Source: DATEBA01 sp035288045
Lineage (GTDB): Bacteria > Actinomycetota > UBA4738 > HRBIN12
Reading direction: 5' to 3'
Assembly (NCBI GenBank): GCA_035288045.1
Contig: DATEBA010000067.1
Span: 1-22,903, forward strand
Length of the DNA stretch: 22,903 nucleotides
In this document: in pieces, positions 1 to 7,485 of the stretch
Position numbering within the stretch: position 1 is the stretch's first letter
Layout of the letters: every line of letters begins with the position of its first letter
Translations under genes and position numbers: made by a program
The notes under the pieces: model-generated
The model's database searches: none
What the model was told of the DNA's origin: nothing
The model's input: only the letters and a program-made list of their open reading frames with translations

Positions 1-1344
1 GGGTTCACCGTGGTCTTCGCCTTCTTCGTGGTGTGGATCCTGCAGTGGGTGGCCCTGTCCGGATGGCTCCTGGCCGCGCTCGGCATCGCGCCGACGTTCC
101 TCGGCCTCGGGGCGACGACGGGCTCGCAGTTCTTCACCGACATCGGTACCTGGGCGGCGAGCGCGAACGGAATCATCATCATCAGCGTCGCGAATGCGCT
201 GATCGCGCTCGTGCTACTGGTCACGGGGTTCCGGAACTACGTCCGGTTCCAGTACGTAATGTGGTACGCGATCCTGATCTCGTTCGCGGTCGTGCTGGTT
301 CTGTTCCTCACGACCGACCCGGGATCGGCCCAGGGCAAGCTCGACGTGTTCGCGGGCAAGGTCGACGGGGTCTCGAACTTCTACGCGACGGCGAGGGCGG
401 CGGCACTCGACGCGGGAGTGAGCTTCAACCCGCCGTTCTGGCTGTGGGGGACGTTGCTCGTCGCGCCGATCGCCTGGACGAGCCTTCAGTGGGCCACGTA
501 CTCGGTGGAGCAGGGCGGCGAGATCAAGAACGCCCATGTGTTCCGCAACCAGCTGTTCATCATCGTCGGATCGCTCGCCGCTACCGCCGGCATGCTGATA
601 CTGCTCTCGCTGGCGATGCAGAAGGGGATCGGCGAGGAGGGCATCCTTGTTGCCTCGTCCGGTTACTACCTCGGCAACGGGAGCGCCCTGATCGGCGGGG
701 GCTACATGTTCCCCAACCTGATCGCGATGGGGCTCACTGCGAGCCCGCTGATCGTCGCCATCATCGGGGTGGGGTTCATCCTGAACTCGTTCCAGATCGT
801 CTGTAACTGCTACATCGGCACGACCCGGATCATGGTGGCCCAGGGCCTTGACGGCCTGCTGCCGGAGTGGTTCTCCCGGGTCCACCCGAAGTGGAAGACG
901 CCCGTGAACGCGCACCTCGCGTACTTCCTGGGTGCGCTCCCCGTGATCTGGGGCTTCAACAAGGTCGGGGAGTGGACCAGGTGGACGCTCGGCGTCACGT
1001 TCGCCAACGGTGCGGTGATGGTGCTGTCGGCGCTCGCCGCCGCCTTGCTGCCGTACCGCGCGGCCAAGGTGTACGAGGCGTCGCCCGGCGCGAGGTACAA
1101 GCTGGGGAACCTCCCGATGGTCACCGTGTTCGGCATCCTCGGGTTCGTGTTGGGTGGGTTCATGGTCGTCTCCTTCTTCTTCGTTCCGGAGCTCGGCCTG
1201 GCCTACTCGAGCGACGCGCTCCCGTGGTACATCGTGGCGGGAACGGCGGCCGTCGGCCTCATCGTGTACTGGATCATGCGCACGACGAAGGCGCAGAAGG
1301 GCATCAAGGTGGAGTACGCCTTCGCGGAGATCCCGCCGGAGTAG
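1..1344 (+). CDS. APC-family amino acid/amine permease, 5' end cut by window
   Basis: A polytopic membrane protein that probably imports an amino acid or amine. The frame is open back to base 1; the GTG at 10 lies inside the first hydrophobic segment, so the true start is upstream and the visible 447 codons lack the N-terminus (full APC permeases are usually near 500 residues). About ten hydrophobic segments are visible, for example around residues 5-25, 52-75, 83-103, 185-205, 243-270, 330-352, 378-400 and 408-428. The loop near residue 280 (GTTRIMVAQGLDGLLPEWF) and the following PVNAH are typical of the APC superfamily, where a cytoplasmic loop carries a similar R-x-x-x-x-x-x-D-G-x-L-P motif. 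It ends 62 bases before a dimethylglycine-dehydrogenase-like gene on the same strand, which suggests it imports that enzyme's substrate or a precursor. Family is clear; substrate is not. Confidence 0.85.
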   Translation, partial: GFTVVFAFFVVWILQWVALSGWLLAALGIAPTFLGLGATTGSQFFTDIGTWAASANGIIIISVANALIALVLLVTGFRNYVRFQYVMWYAILISFAVVLVLFLTTDPGSAQGKLDVFAGKVDGVSNFYATARAAALDAGVSFNPPFWLWGTLLVAPIAWTSLQWATYSVEQGGEIKNAHVFRNQLFIIVGSLAATAGMLILLSLAMQKGIGEEGILVASSGYYLGNGSALIGGGYMFPNLIAMGLTASPLIVAIIGVGFILNSFQIVCNCYIGTTRIMVAQGLDGLLPEWFSRVHPKWKTPVNAHLAYFLGALPVIWGFNKVGEWTRWTLGVTFANGAVMVLSALAAALLPYRAAKVYEASPGARYKLGNLPMVTVFGILGFVLGGFMVVSFFFVPELGLAYSSDALPWYIVAGTAAVGLIVYWIMRTTKAQKGIKVEYAFAEIPPE

Positions 1345-1358
1345 GAAGCAAGACCGTT

Positions 1359-1389
1359 CGGTGGGGCGGGGCTCGTCCCCGCCCCACCG
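1359..1389 (+). terminator. Strong intercistronic hairpin without T run
   Basis: A perfect 13-bp inverted repeat (left arm 1359-1371, right arm 1377-1389, 5-base loop CTCGT) lies between the permease stop and the ribosome binding site of the next gene. No T tract follows, so it is not a standard intrinsic terminator. It may be a partial terminator, or an RNA-stabilising hairpin that sets different mRNA levels for the permease and the downstream enzyme. The structure is seen directly; the function is inferred. Confidence 0.6.
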
Positions 1390-1406
1390 GCGTCTCTGGA
1401 GGCAGC

Positions 1407-3821
1407 GTGGATCGAGCCAGGGTCGTCGTTATCGGCGGCGGCATCACGGGATGCAGCGTTCTCTATCACCTGGCGAAGGCCGGCTGGACCGACGCGCTCC
1501 TGCTCGAGAAGGGCGAGCTCACCAGCGGCTCCACCTTCCACGCCGCCGGCCTGGTCACGATGTTCAACCCCTCGCCGACGATGATGCGGTTCCGCCGCTA
1601 CTCGATCGATCTGTACAACGGGCTCGGCGTGTTCAAGGCGGTCGGCAGCCTTCGAATAGCCTCGAGCCGCGAGCAGCTGATGGAGCTGCGACGGGGGGTG
1701 AGCCGGGCCCGGGGGATCGGGCTCGACGTGGAGCTGCTCTCGCCGCCGGAGGTCCTGCGGCTCATGCCGGCCGCGTCGCGCGAGGCTCTCTACGGAGCGG
1801 TCTGGGTTCCAGGCGACGGCTTCCTAGACCCGCACGCGGCCGCCCAGGCGGTCGCCAAGGCGGCGCAGGGGCTCGGCGCCCGGATCCGCACAGGCGTCCG
1901 CGTCACCGGGATCGAGCTCTCGCCGCGACGAGAGGTCACGGCCGTTGCCACCTACGAGGGTCGGGTCGAGTGCGAGGTGGTGGTCGACGCCGCCGGTATC
2001 TGGGCGCCGCAGGTCGCCGCGATGGTCGGTGCGTTCGTGCCCTCGACGCCCGTGGATCACCAGCACGTCGCCCTTAAGGCCGTCCCCGGGAGCGAGCTCC
2101 CCTCGGACATGCCCTGCTTCCGCGATCCCGACAACCTCGTCTACGGGAAGTCCGAGCAGGGCGGCGTTCTCTTCGGCGGCTACGAGCCCGACCCCGTCGC
2201 CCGCTGGATCGACGGGGTGCCGTGGGAGCACGGGGGCGCCGCGCTTCCGCCCGACATCGGGCGCTTCGAGCCGCTGCTGCAGGGCGCCGCTCGCCGGTTC
2301 CCTTTCCTCGAGGGCGCCGAGATCGTGAAGCTCGTCTGCCATCCCGACGCGATGACGCCGGACGGGAACCCGCTCCTGGGTTCTCTCCCGGGGATCCGCG
2401 GCTTCTTCATGGCCGCTGGGCTCTCCCTGAACGGATTCGGCGGCGCCGGCGGCATCGGGAAGGCGATGGCCGAGTGGATAGCCGGCGGCGAGACGGAGCT
2501 CGACGTTCAGGCGTATCGCCCGTGGCGCTTCGGACGGGTGTGGCGCGACCCCACGTACACCGCCGAGGCCGCGCGCGAGACCTACAAGTACTACTACCTG
2601 CTCCGATACCCGTTCGATCAGGACGAGTGGGGCCGGCCGAGGCGCACGAGCGCGCTTCACTCACGGCTCCAGGACCTCGGCTGCGTGTTCGGCGCGAAGA
2701 GCGGATGGGAACGGCCCGACTACTTCGAGGCGGGCAAGCCCTGGCGCCGCGCGGGTGCCGACCAGCGGGTGTTCGGCTGGTCGGAGCCACCCTGGCTCGG
2801 TCTGCTCGGCGAGGAACACGAGGCGTTCCGCGAGCGCGTGGGGATCATCGACCTGTCCTCGTTCGGCAAGATCGACGTGTCGGGACCGGGTACGCTCGGT
2901 CTCCTGGAGCGCGTCTGCGACAACCTGGTGGTCCGTGAGCCGGGAACCGTCGTCTACACGCAGTTCCTGAACGGGCGCGGCGGCATCGTGGCCGACGTTA
3001 CGGTGACGCGCTTGGAGCGCGACCGTTTCCGGGTCGTCACGGGGGCTGGATACGTCGACTCCGACCTCGGGTGGCTGCGGATGAACGTCCGCGAGGAGGA
3101 CGGCCCGGTGGAGCTGCGTGAGGCCTCCGAGGAGCTCGCCGTGATCGGCCTGTGGGGCCCGCGGGCGCGGGACGTGCTCGCGACGGTAACGGAGGACGAC
3201 GTCTCCACCGAGGGTTTCCCGTTCCACGCCGCGCGCAGGATCGCGATCAGCGGCGCCGATGTGCTCGCACAGCGAATCACCTACGTGGGCGAGCTGGGCT
3301 GGGAGCTCTACGTCGACCCCGGGTGGGCCGTCCAGGTCTGGGATCGGCTGATGGAGGCCGGAGGGCCGCATGGGATACGCCCCGGCGGGTACCGGGTGCT
3401 CGATTCGCTCCGGATCGAGAAGGGGTACCGCTACTTCGGGACCGATCTCACCGCCCTGGACACGCCGTTCGAGGCGGGGCTCGGGTACTGCGTGCGCCTC
3501 GACAAGAGCGACTTCGTCGGCCGGCAGGCGCTACTCGAGGCCGGCGAGCCCGAGCGGCGGCTGCGCACCCTCGTTGTCGGCGACGAGGGGTACGCCACTA
3601 TCTACGGCGGAGAGGCGGTCCACGCGAACGGGTTGGTCGTCGGCCGCCTCCGTAGCTGCGCGTATGGTTTCACGGTCCGCCGGAACGTCGCGTACGCCTA
3701 CCTGCCTGCCGAGCTCGGGCCGGGGTCGCGGGTCGAGGTCGAGGTCTTCGGGGAGCTCCTGCCTGCGGAGGTTCGCGACGACGTGCTCTACGACCCCGGG
3801 GGCGAACGGATCAGGGCCTGA
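1407..3821 (+). CDS. FAD-dependent dimethylglycine/sarcosine dehydrogenase-like protein with GcvT folate domain
   Basis: Predicted 804-residue oxidative demethylase. Family members oxidise an N-methyl amine with FAD and pass the one-carbon unit to tetrahydrofolate. Start is GTG 1407, with GGAGG at 1398-1402 and the nucleotide-binding motif GGGITG at residues 10-15 right after it; the frame is open further upstream but overlaps the permease. Domains in order: DAO-type FAD domain (about 1-370), a linker domain of the FAO_M type (about 370-425), then GCV_T and its C-terminal barrel (about 430-800). His45 in STFHAAGL matches the histidine that carries covalent FAD in mammalian dimethylglycine dehydrogenase. 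Asp530 in GGIVADVTV fits the conserved folate-domain aspartate. A choline-kinase-like gene follows after 11 bases. A paralogue lies on the opposite strand at 5063-7483. The exact N-methyl substrate cannot be told from sequence. Confidence 0.88.
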   Translation: MDRARVVVIGGGITGCSVLYHLAKAGWTDALLLEKGELTSGSTFHAAGLVTMFNPSPTMMRFRRYSIDLYNGLGVFKAVGSLRIASSREQLMELRRGVSRARGIGLDVELLSPPEVLRLMPAASREALYGAVWVPGDGFLDPHAAAQAVAKAAQGLGARIRTGVRVTGIELSPRREVTAVATYEGRVECEVVVDAAGIWAPQVAAMVGAFVPSTPVDHQHVALKAVPGSELPSDMPCFRDPDNLVYGKSEQGGVLFGGYEPDPVARWIDGVPWEHGGAALPPDIGRFEPLLQGAARRFPFLEGAEIVKLVCHPDAMTPDGNPLLGSLPGIRGFFMAAGLSLNGFGGAGGIGKAMAEWIAGGETELDVQAYRPWRFGRVWRDPTYTAEAARETYKYYYLLRYPFDQDEWGRPRRTSALHSRLQDLGCVFGAKSGWERPDYFEAGKPWRRAGADQRVFGWSEPPWLGLLGEEHEAFRERVGIIDLSSFGKIDVSGPGTLGLLERVCDNLVVREPGTVVYTQFLNGRGGIVADVTVTRLERDRFRVVTGAGYVDSDLGWLRMNVREEDGPVELREASEELAVIGLWGPRARDVLATVTEDDVSTEGFPFHAARRIAISGADVLAQRITYVGELGWELYVDPGWAVQVWDRLMEAGGPHGIRPGGYRVLDSLRIEKGYRYFGTDLTALDTPFEAGLGYCVRLDKSDFVGRQALLEAGEPERRLRTLVVGDEGYATIYGGEAVHANGLVVGRLRSCAYGFTVRRNVAYAYLPAELGPGSRVEVEVFGELLPAEVRDDVLYDPGGERIRA

Positions 3822-3832
3822 GAGGAGGCCGG

Positions 3833-4726
3833 ATGATCGACGAGATCGTCGAGCGCGTGTCGCTCTGGCGAGGCCTGGACGTGTCGGTGTCGACCCTCTC
3901 GGGCGGGCTCACGAACGAGAACTTCCTCGTCGAGGCCGGCGGGAAGAGGTATGTCGTGCGGGTCCCCGGCGCCTCCACCGAGCTGCTCGCCGTTGATCGC
4001 GTGAACGAGCGGCACAACGCGCAGGCGGCCTCCACGACGGGCGTCGCCCCGAAGGTGCTCGAGGTGCTGGCCGACCTCGACGTGATGGTGATCGAGTACG
4101 TCCCCGGCGAGACGATGTCGGGCGAGAGGCTCCGCTCGCCCGGGATGGCGAGGCGGATCGCCGGGTCGCTCCGGCGGCTGCACACCGCACCGAGGTTCCT
4201 CCACGACTTCGACATGTTCCGGACCCTCGAGTACTACCTGCGGATCTGCGAGGAAGAAGAGGTGCGGATCCCAGACGGCTACCTGGCGCACATGGCACAG
4301 GTCGCGGAGCTCGAGCGCGCGTTCGCGGTCCACCCGTTCACCAAGGTGCCGTGTCACAACGACCTCCTCGCGGAGAACTACATCGACGACGGCACGCAGC
4401 TCTGGATCGTGGACTTCGAGTACAGCGGGAACAACGACCCGACGTTCGAGCTCGGCGACACGGTGCAGGAGTGCGCGTTCGACGCCGAGCTCCGCGCCGT
4501 GCTCTGCGAGGCGTACTTCGGCGAGGCGACGCCGGCGCTGCTCGCACGGATGAACCTCCAGGCGCTGATGGCCGACGTCGGCTGGACGCTCTGGGCTGCG
4601 ATCCAGGCGAAGATCTCCTCGATCGACTACGACTTCTGGGGCTGGGCGGTCGAGCGGTGGGACCGTGCGCTCGCGGTGCTCGACGGCCCCGACTTCTCCC
4701 GCTGGGTCGGTGAGGTCGTCGCCTGA
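3833..4726 (+). CDS. Choline-kinase-like (APH superfamily) phosphotransferase
   Basis: A 297-residue kinase of the aminoglycoside phosphotransferase/choline kinase fold, expected to phosphorylate a small hydroxylated substrate with ATP. The ATG follows GAGGAGG at 3822-3828. Visible motifs: the N-terminal SGGLTNENFLV loop (23-33), the VVRVPG strand (41-46), the catalytic loop CHNDLLAEN (174-182; H175, D177, N182) and the metal-binding VDFEYSG (193-199; D194). The VVRVPG..TE block recalls LicA/choline kinase more than antibiotic kinases. The gene directly follows a dimethylglycine-dehydrogenase-like gene, so a resistance role is unlikely. A related kinase sits at 7486-8403, again beside such a dehydrogenase. 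Choline, ethanolamine or an N-methylated amino alcohol are candidate substrates, by inference only. Confidence 0.85.
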   Translation: MIDEIVERVSLWRGLDVSVSTLSGGLTNENFLVEAGGKRYVVRVPGASTELLAVDRVNERHNAQAASTTGVAPKVLEVLADLDVMVIEYVPGETMSGERLRSPGMARRIAGSLRRLHTAPRFLHDFDMFRTLEYYLRICEEEEVRIPDGYLAHMAQVAELERAFAVHPFTKVPCHNDLLAENYIDDGTQLWIVDFEYSGNNDPTFELGDTVQECAFDAELRAVLCEAYFGEATPALLARMNLQALMADVGWTLWAAIQAKISSIDYDFWGWAVERWDRALAVLDGPDFSRWVGEVVA

Positions 4727-4755
4727 GGGGTAGTCCCTTTGGTGGCGTCCCGGCT

Positions 4756-4768
4756 TACCCTGGGACGG
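4756..4768 (+). promoter_or_regulatory. Possible -10 element for a leaderless start
   Basis: TACCCT at 4756-4761 lies 6 bases before the GTG at 4768, the spacing expected if transcription starts at the first base of the gene. No Shine-Dalgarno sequence is present at normal spacing. A 6-bp inverted repeat (4746-4751 with 4762-4767) spans the element. No clear -35 is seen, so this is a weak call. Confidence 0.3.
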
Positions 4769-5073
4769 TGAAGCTCGTCACCACACCCGAGGCCGTCGAA
4801 TACGTGCGCGAGCGCGGCGGCACACTGTTCGTCTGGTCCGAGCAGGCTCTCTCCTACACGGGCCAGCTCACCTACCTCGAGGCCTCGACGGAGTCGCCGA
4901 GCGCCTGGCGTGAGTTCCGGCCGATGCGCGGCGACGCCTTCGAGCTCTTCGTCGACTTCGGGGGTCGCGACCTCCCCGACGAGCTGCACGTCGGCGTGTT
5001 CGGGAGAAGGAAGAAGCGCCTGCGCGCGTTCTGGAACGGGTGCTCGTTCGCTCGCGAGGCTCCTACGACCTGA
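4768..5073 (+). CDS. Small unrecognised protein, 101 aa
   Basis: I do not recognise a family with confidence. The predicted 101-residue protein is soluble, without signal peptide or membrane segment. It has an aromatic- and charge-rich body, a basic patch GRRKKRLRAFW at about 81-91, and a single cysteine in WNGCSF near the C-terminus. The patterns PDELHV and WNGC look like conserved positions rather than shadow coding. The GTG start is supported by an upstream TACCCT box, consistent with leaderless transcription. It lies 41 bases after the kinase and overlaps the end of the convergent dehydrogenase gene by 11 bases. Whether it belongs to the upstream operon or is an independent housekeeping gene cannot be decided. 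Confidence 0.6.
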   Translation: MKLVTTPEAVEYVRERGGTLFVWSEQALSYTGQLTYLEASTESPSAWREFRPMRGDAFELFVDFGGRDLPDELHVGVFGRRKKRLRAFWNGCSFAREAPTT

Positions 5074-7483
5074 TCCGCTCGCCGGCCGGGTCCCAGAGCG
5101 GCTCGGCCGTGACCTCCGCCTCCACCCATTCGCCGAAGACCTCCACGGCGAGCTTCCTCCCGACCTCGGCGAGGCCGACCGGGAGGTAGGCGTACGCGAT
5201 GCTCCTCCCGACCGAGTATCCGATGCCACCGCTCGTGATCCGCGCGACGATCTCGTCTCCGTGGCGCACCGGCTCGTTGCCGAGGGTCTGGGCGCGCGGA
5301 TCGGAAAGCGTGAGACAGCGGAGCCTCTTCCGGATGCCCTCGGACTTGGCACGTTGGAGCGCCTCACGTCCGATGAAGTCGCTTCCTTCGAGGTGTACGG
5401 CGAACCCGAGTCCGGCCTCGAATGGGCTCTCTTCGGGGGTGATGTCGGTCGCCCAAGCCCGGTAGCCCTTCTCCAGGCGGAGCGAATCGATGGCGCGGTA
5501 GCCGGCGGCGACCATGCCGTGCGGCGCGCCGGCGTCCATGAGTGCGTCCCAGAGCCGAACGGCGTCCTCCGCGGAGGGGTAGATCTCCCACCCGAGCTCT
5601 CCCACGTACGTGACCCTGGCCGCGCCGCACCCCGCGCCCGCGAGCTCGATCGCTCGCCACGACATGTAGGGGAATGCCTCGCTTGATAGGTCGGCCGGCG
5701 TAAGCGGCGCCAGGATGTCGCGCGCCCGCGGTCCCCACAGCGCGAAACAGGAGATCTCGGCGGTCACGTCTTGGATCTCGACGCCCTCGTCGGGAAGGTG
5801 CTTCCGGAGCCAACCGAGGTCGTGATCGCCGAACGCCGTGCCGGTCACGATGCGGAAGCGGTTCTCGGCCAGGAGCGTCACCGTGACGTCGGCCTCGATA
5901 CCGCCGCGGCGGTTCAGCATCTGCGTGTAGACGACGGCTCCTGCGGGCCGGCCGACGTCGTTCGCGCAAAGGCGCTGAAGGAAGGCGAGCGCGCCGGGCC
6001 CCGACACCTCGATCTTGGCGAACGACGACTCGTCGAACAGCCCGGCGCGCTCGCGCGTGGCCAGGTGCTCGGCCGGGATCGCCGTCGACCAGTGCTGGCC
6101 GGCCCATCCCCTCGGTCTGAGCTCCTCGAAGCGATCGTCCTCGTTTCTCCGGAACCAGTTCGCTCGCTCCCAGCCGGCCTTCTCGCCGAACTCGGCGCCG
6201 AGCTCCTTCAAGCGTTCATACGTGGGCGCCGTCTTGAGCGGGCGCCCGGCCAGGCGTTCCTCCCCGGGGTAATGGATGTCGTAGTACGTCGCGTAGATCT
6301 CGTGGGCCCGGACCCTGGCGTACTCGCGGTCGCGGTAGTGGGGACCGAAGCGGCGGATGTCCATCTTCCAGACGTCGAGCTCCGGCTCGCCCTCGACGAT
6401 CCACTCGGCCAGCACCTTCCCGATCCCGCCGGCGCCGGCGATCCCGTGCGCGCAGAACCCCGCAGCCACGAAGAACCCGCGTACCTCGGACTCGCCGAGG
6501 ATGAACTCGCCGTCGGGCGTGAAAGCCTCGGGCCCGTTGATCATGCGCACGACCTCGGCGTCGGACGTCACGGGCACGAGCGCGAACGCGCTCTCCGCCA
6601 GTGGCGCGAACCGGTCCCAGTCCTCGGGCAGGAGCTTGTTGTTGAAGTCGGCCGGGATCGGCTCGGTCACGTGCCACGGCGCCGGGTTCCGCTCGTAGCC
6701 GCCGGCGACGAGCCCGCCGATCTCCTCGCGGAAGTACACGAGGCGGTCGGGATCGCGCATCGTCGGGAAGTCCGCGCGAACGCCGTCGATCGGCTTAGTC
6801 ATGAGGTACTGGTGCGCGAAGGGCACCACCGGCACCTCCACGCCGGCCATCCGGCCGATCTCGTTGGCGAAGATGCCGCCGGCGTCGACCACGACCTGGG
6901 TTCGGATGCCGCCGCCGTCTGTGCGTACCCCACTGACCCTTCCGTCCTCGACGTCTATCCCCGTTACGCGGGTGTTCTCGAGGATGCGCGCGCCCCGCTT
7001 CCGGGCGCCGGCCGCCAGCGCCCGCGTGAGTCCGCTCGGGTCGAGCCACCCGTCCGTGGGCAGGTAAGCAGCCCCCTCTATGCCGGCGGGGGCGAAGAGC
7101 GGGAAGAGGTCGAGAGCTTCCTTCGTAGAGACGATCTCGAGCGGGAGCCCGAAGGTCTTCCCCCAACCCGACAGGCGCCTGAGCTCCTGGATCCGCTCTC
7201 CTGAGGACGCCAGACGAAGGGAGCCGACCTCGTGCCAGCCGGGGTCGACTCCGGTCTCCTCGGCGAGCCGGCGGTAGAGCTCGACCCCGTACATCATCAT
7301 CCGCGTGAGGGTCACGCTGGATCGCAGCTGACCGACGAGCCCCGCGGAGTGGAACGTCGATCCCGACGTGAGCTCCGAGCGCTCTACGAGCACCACGTCG
7401 GTCCAGCCGAGCTCGGTCAGGTGGTACGCGATGCTCGTGCCACCCACGCCCCCGCCGATGACGACCGCTCGCGTCTCGTCCAA
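5063..7483 (-). CDS. FAD-dependent sarcosine/dimethylglycine dehydrogenase-like protein with GcvT folate domain (second copy)
   Basis: Predicted 806-residue paralogue of the + strand protein at 1407-3821, with the same layout: FAD domain, linker, GCV_T and C-terminal barrel. The N-terminal GGGVGG is at residues 10-15, covalent-FAD-type His45 is in STFHSAGLVG, and the folate-domain Asp532 is in GGIEADVTV. Several blocks, including the HSAGLVGQLR region, GPEAFTPDG and DIRRFG, recall mitochondrial sarcosine dehydrogenase more than the first copy does. I chose the TTG at 7483 because GGAGAGG (7491-7497) sits 7 bases upstream and the motif then starts at the family position; the reading frame continues upstream inside the kinase gene but without meaning. 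Only two bases separate the kinase stop and this start. Expected role is oxidative N-demethylation with transfer to tetrahydrofolate; substrate unknown. Confidence 0.87.
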   Translation of the reverse strand: MDETRAVVIGGGVGGTSIAYHLTELGWTDVVLVERSELTSGSTFHSAGLVGQLRSSVTLTRMMMYGVELYRRLAEETGVDPGWHEVGSLRLASSGERIQELRRLSGWGKTFGLPLEIVSTKEALDLFPLFAPAGIEGAAYLPTDGWLDPSGLTRALAAGARKRGARILENTRVTGIDVEDGRVSGVRTDGGGIRTQVVVDAGGIFANEIGRMAGVEVPVVPFAHQYLMTKPIDGVRADFPTMRDPDRLVYFREEIGGLVAGGYERNPAPWHVTEPIPADFNNKLLPEDWDRFAPLAESAFALVPVTSDAEVVRMINGPEAFTPDGEFILGESEVRGFFVAAGFCAHGIAGAGGIGKVLAEWIVEGEPELDVWKMDIRRFGPHYRDREYARVRAHEIYATYYDIHYPGEERLAGRPLKTAPTYERLKELGAEFGEKAGWERANWFRRNEDDRFEELRPRGWAGQHWSTAIPAEHLATRERAGLFDESSFAKIEVSGPGALAFLQRLCANDVGRPAGAVVYTQMLNRRGGIEADVTVTLLAENRFRIVTGTAFGDHDLGWLRKHLPDEGVEIQDVTAEISCFALWGPRARDILAPLTPADLSSEAFPYMSWRAIELAGAGCGAARVTYVGELGWEIYPSAEDAVRLWDALMDAGAPHGMVAAGYRAIDSLRLEKGYRAWATDITPEESPFEAGLGFAVHLEGSDFIGREALQRAKSEGIRKRLRCLTLSDPRAQTLGNEPVRHGDEIVARITSGGIGYSVGRSIAYAYLPVGLAEVGRKLAVEVFGEWVEAEVTAEPLWDPAGERIRS

Positions 7484-7485
7484 GC

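Noticed and set aside
867..1406. Upstream extension of the first dehydrogenase frame
   Set aside because: It lies within the permease gene in another frame, is Arg/Gly/Val-rich, and the FAD motif begins only at 1407, where a ribosome binding site is present.
3833..4726. Aminoglycoside resistance gene
   Set aside because: The fold is shared, but the N-terminal VVRVPG block is choline-kinase-like and the neighbours are metabolic.
5771..7204. 477-codon open frame on the + strand
   Set aside because: Fully antisense to the second dehydrogenase, whose domains are clear; the translation is low-complexity Arg/Val/Asp/Gly.
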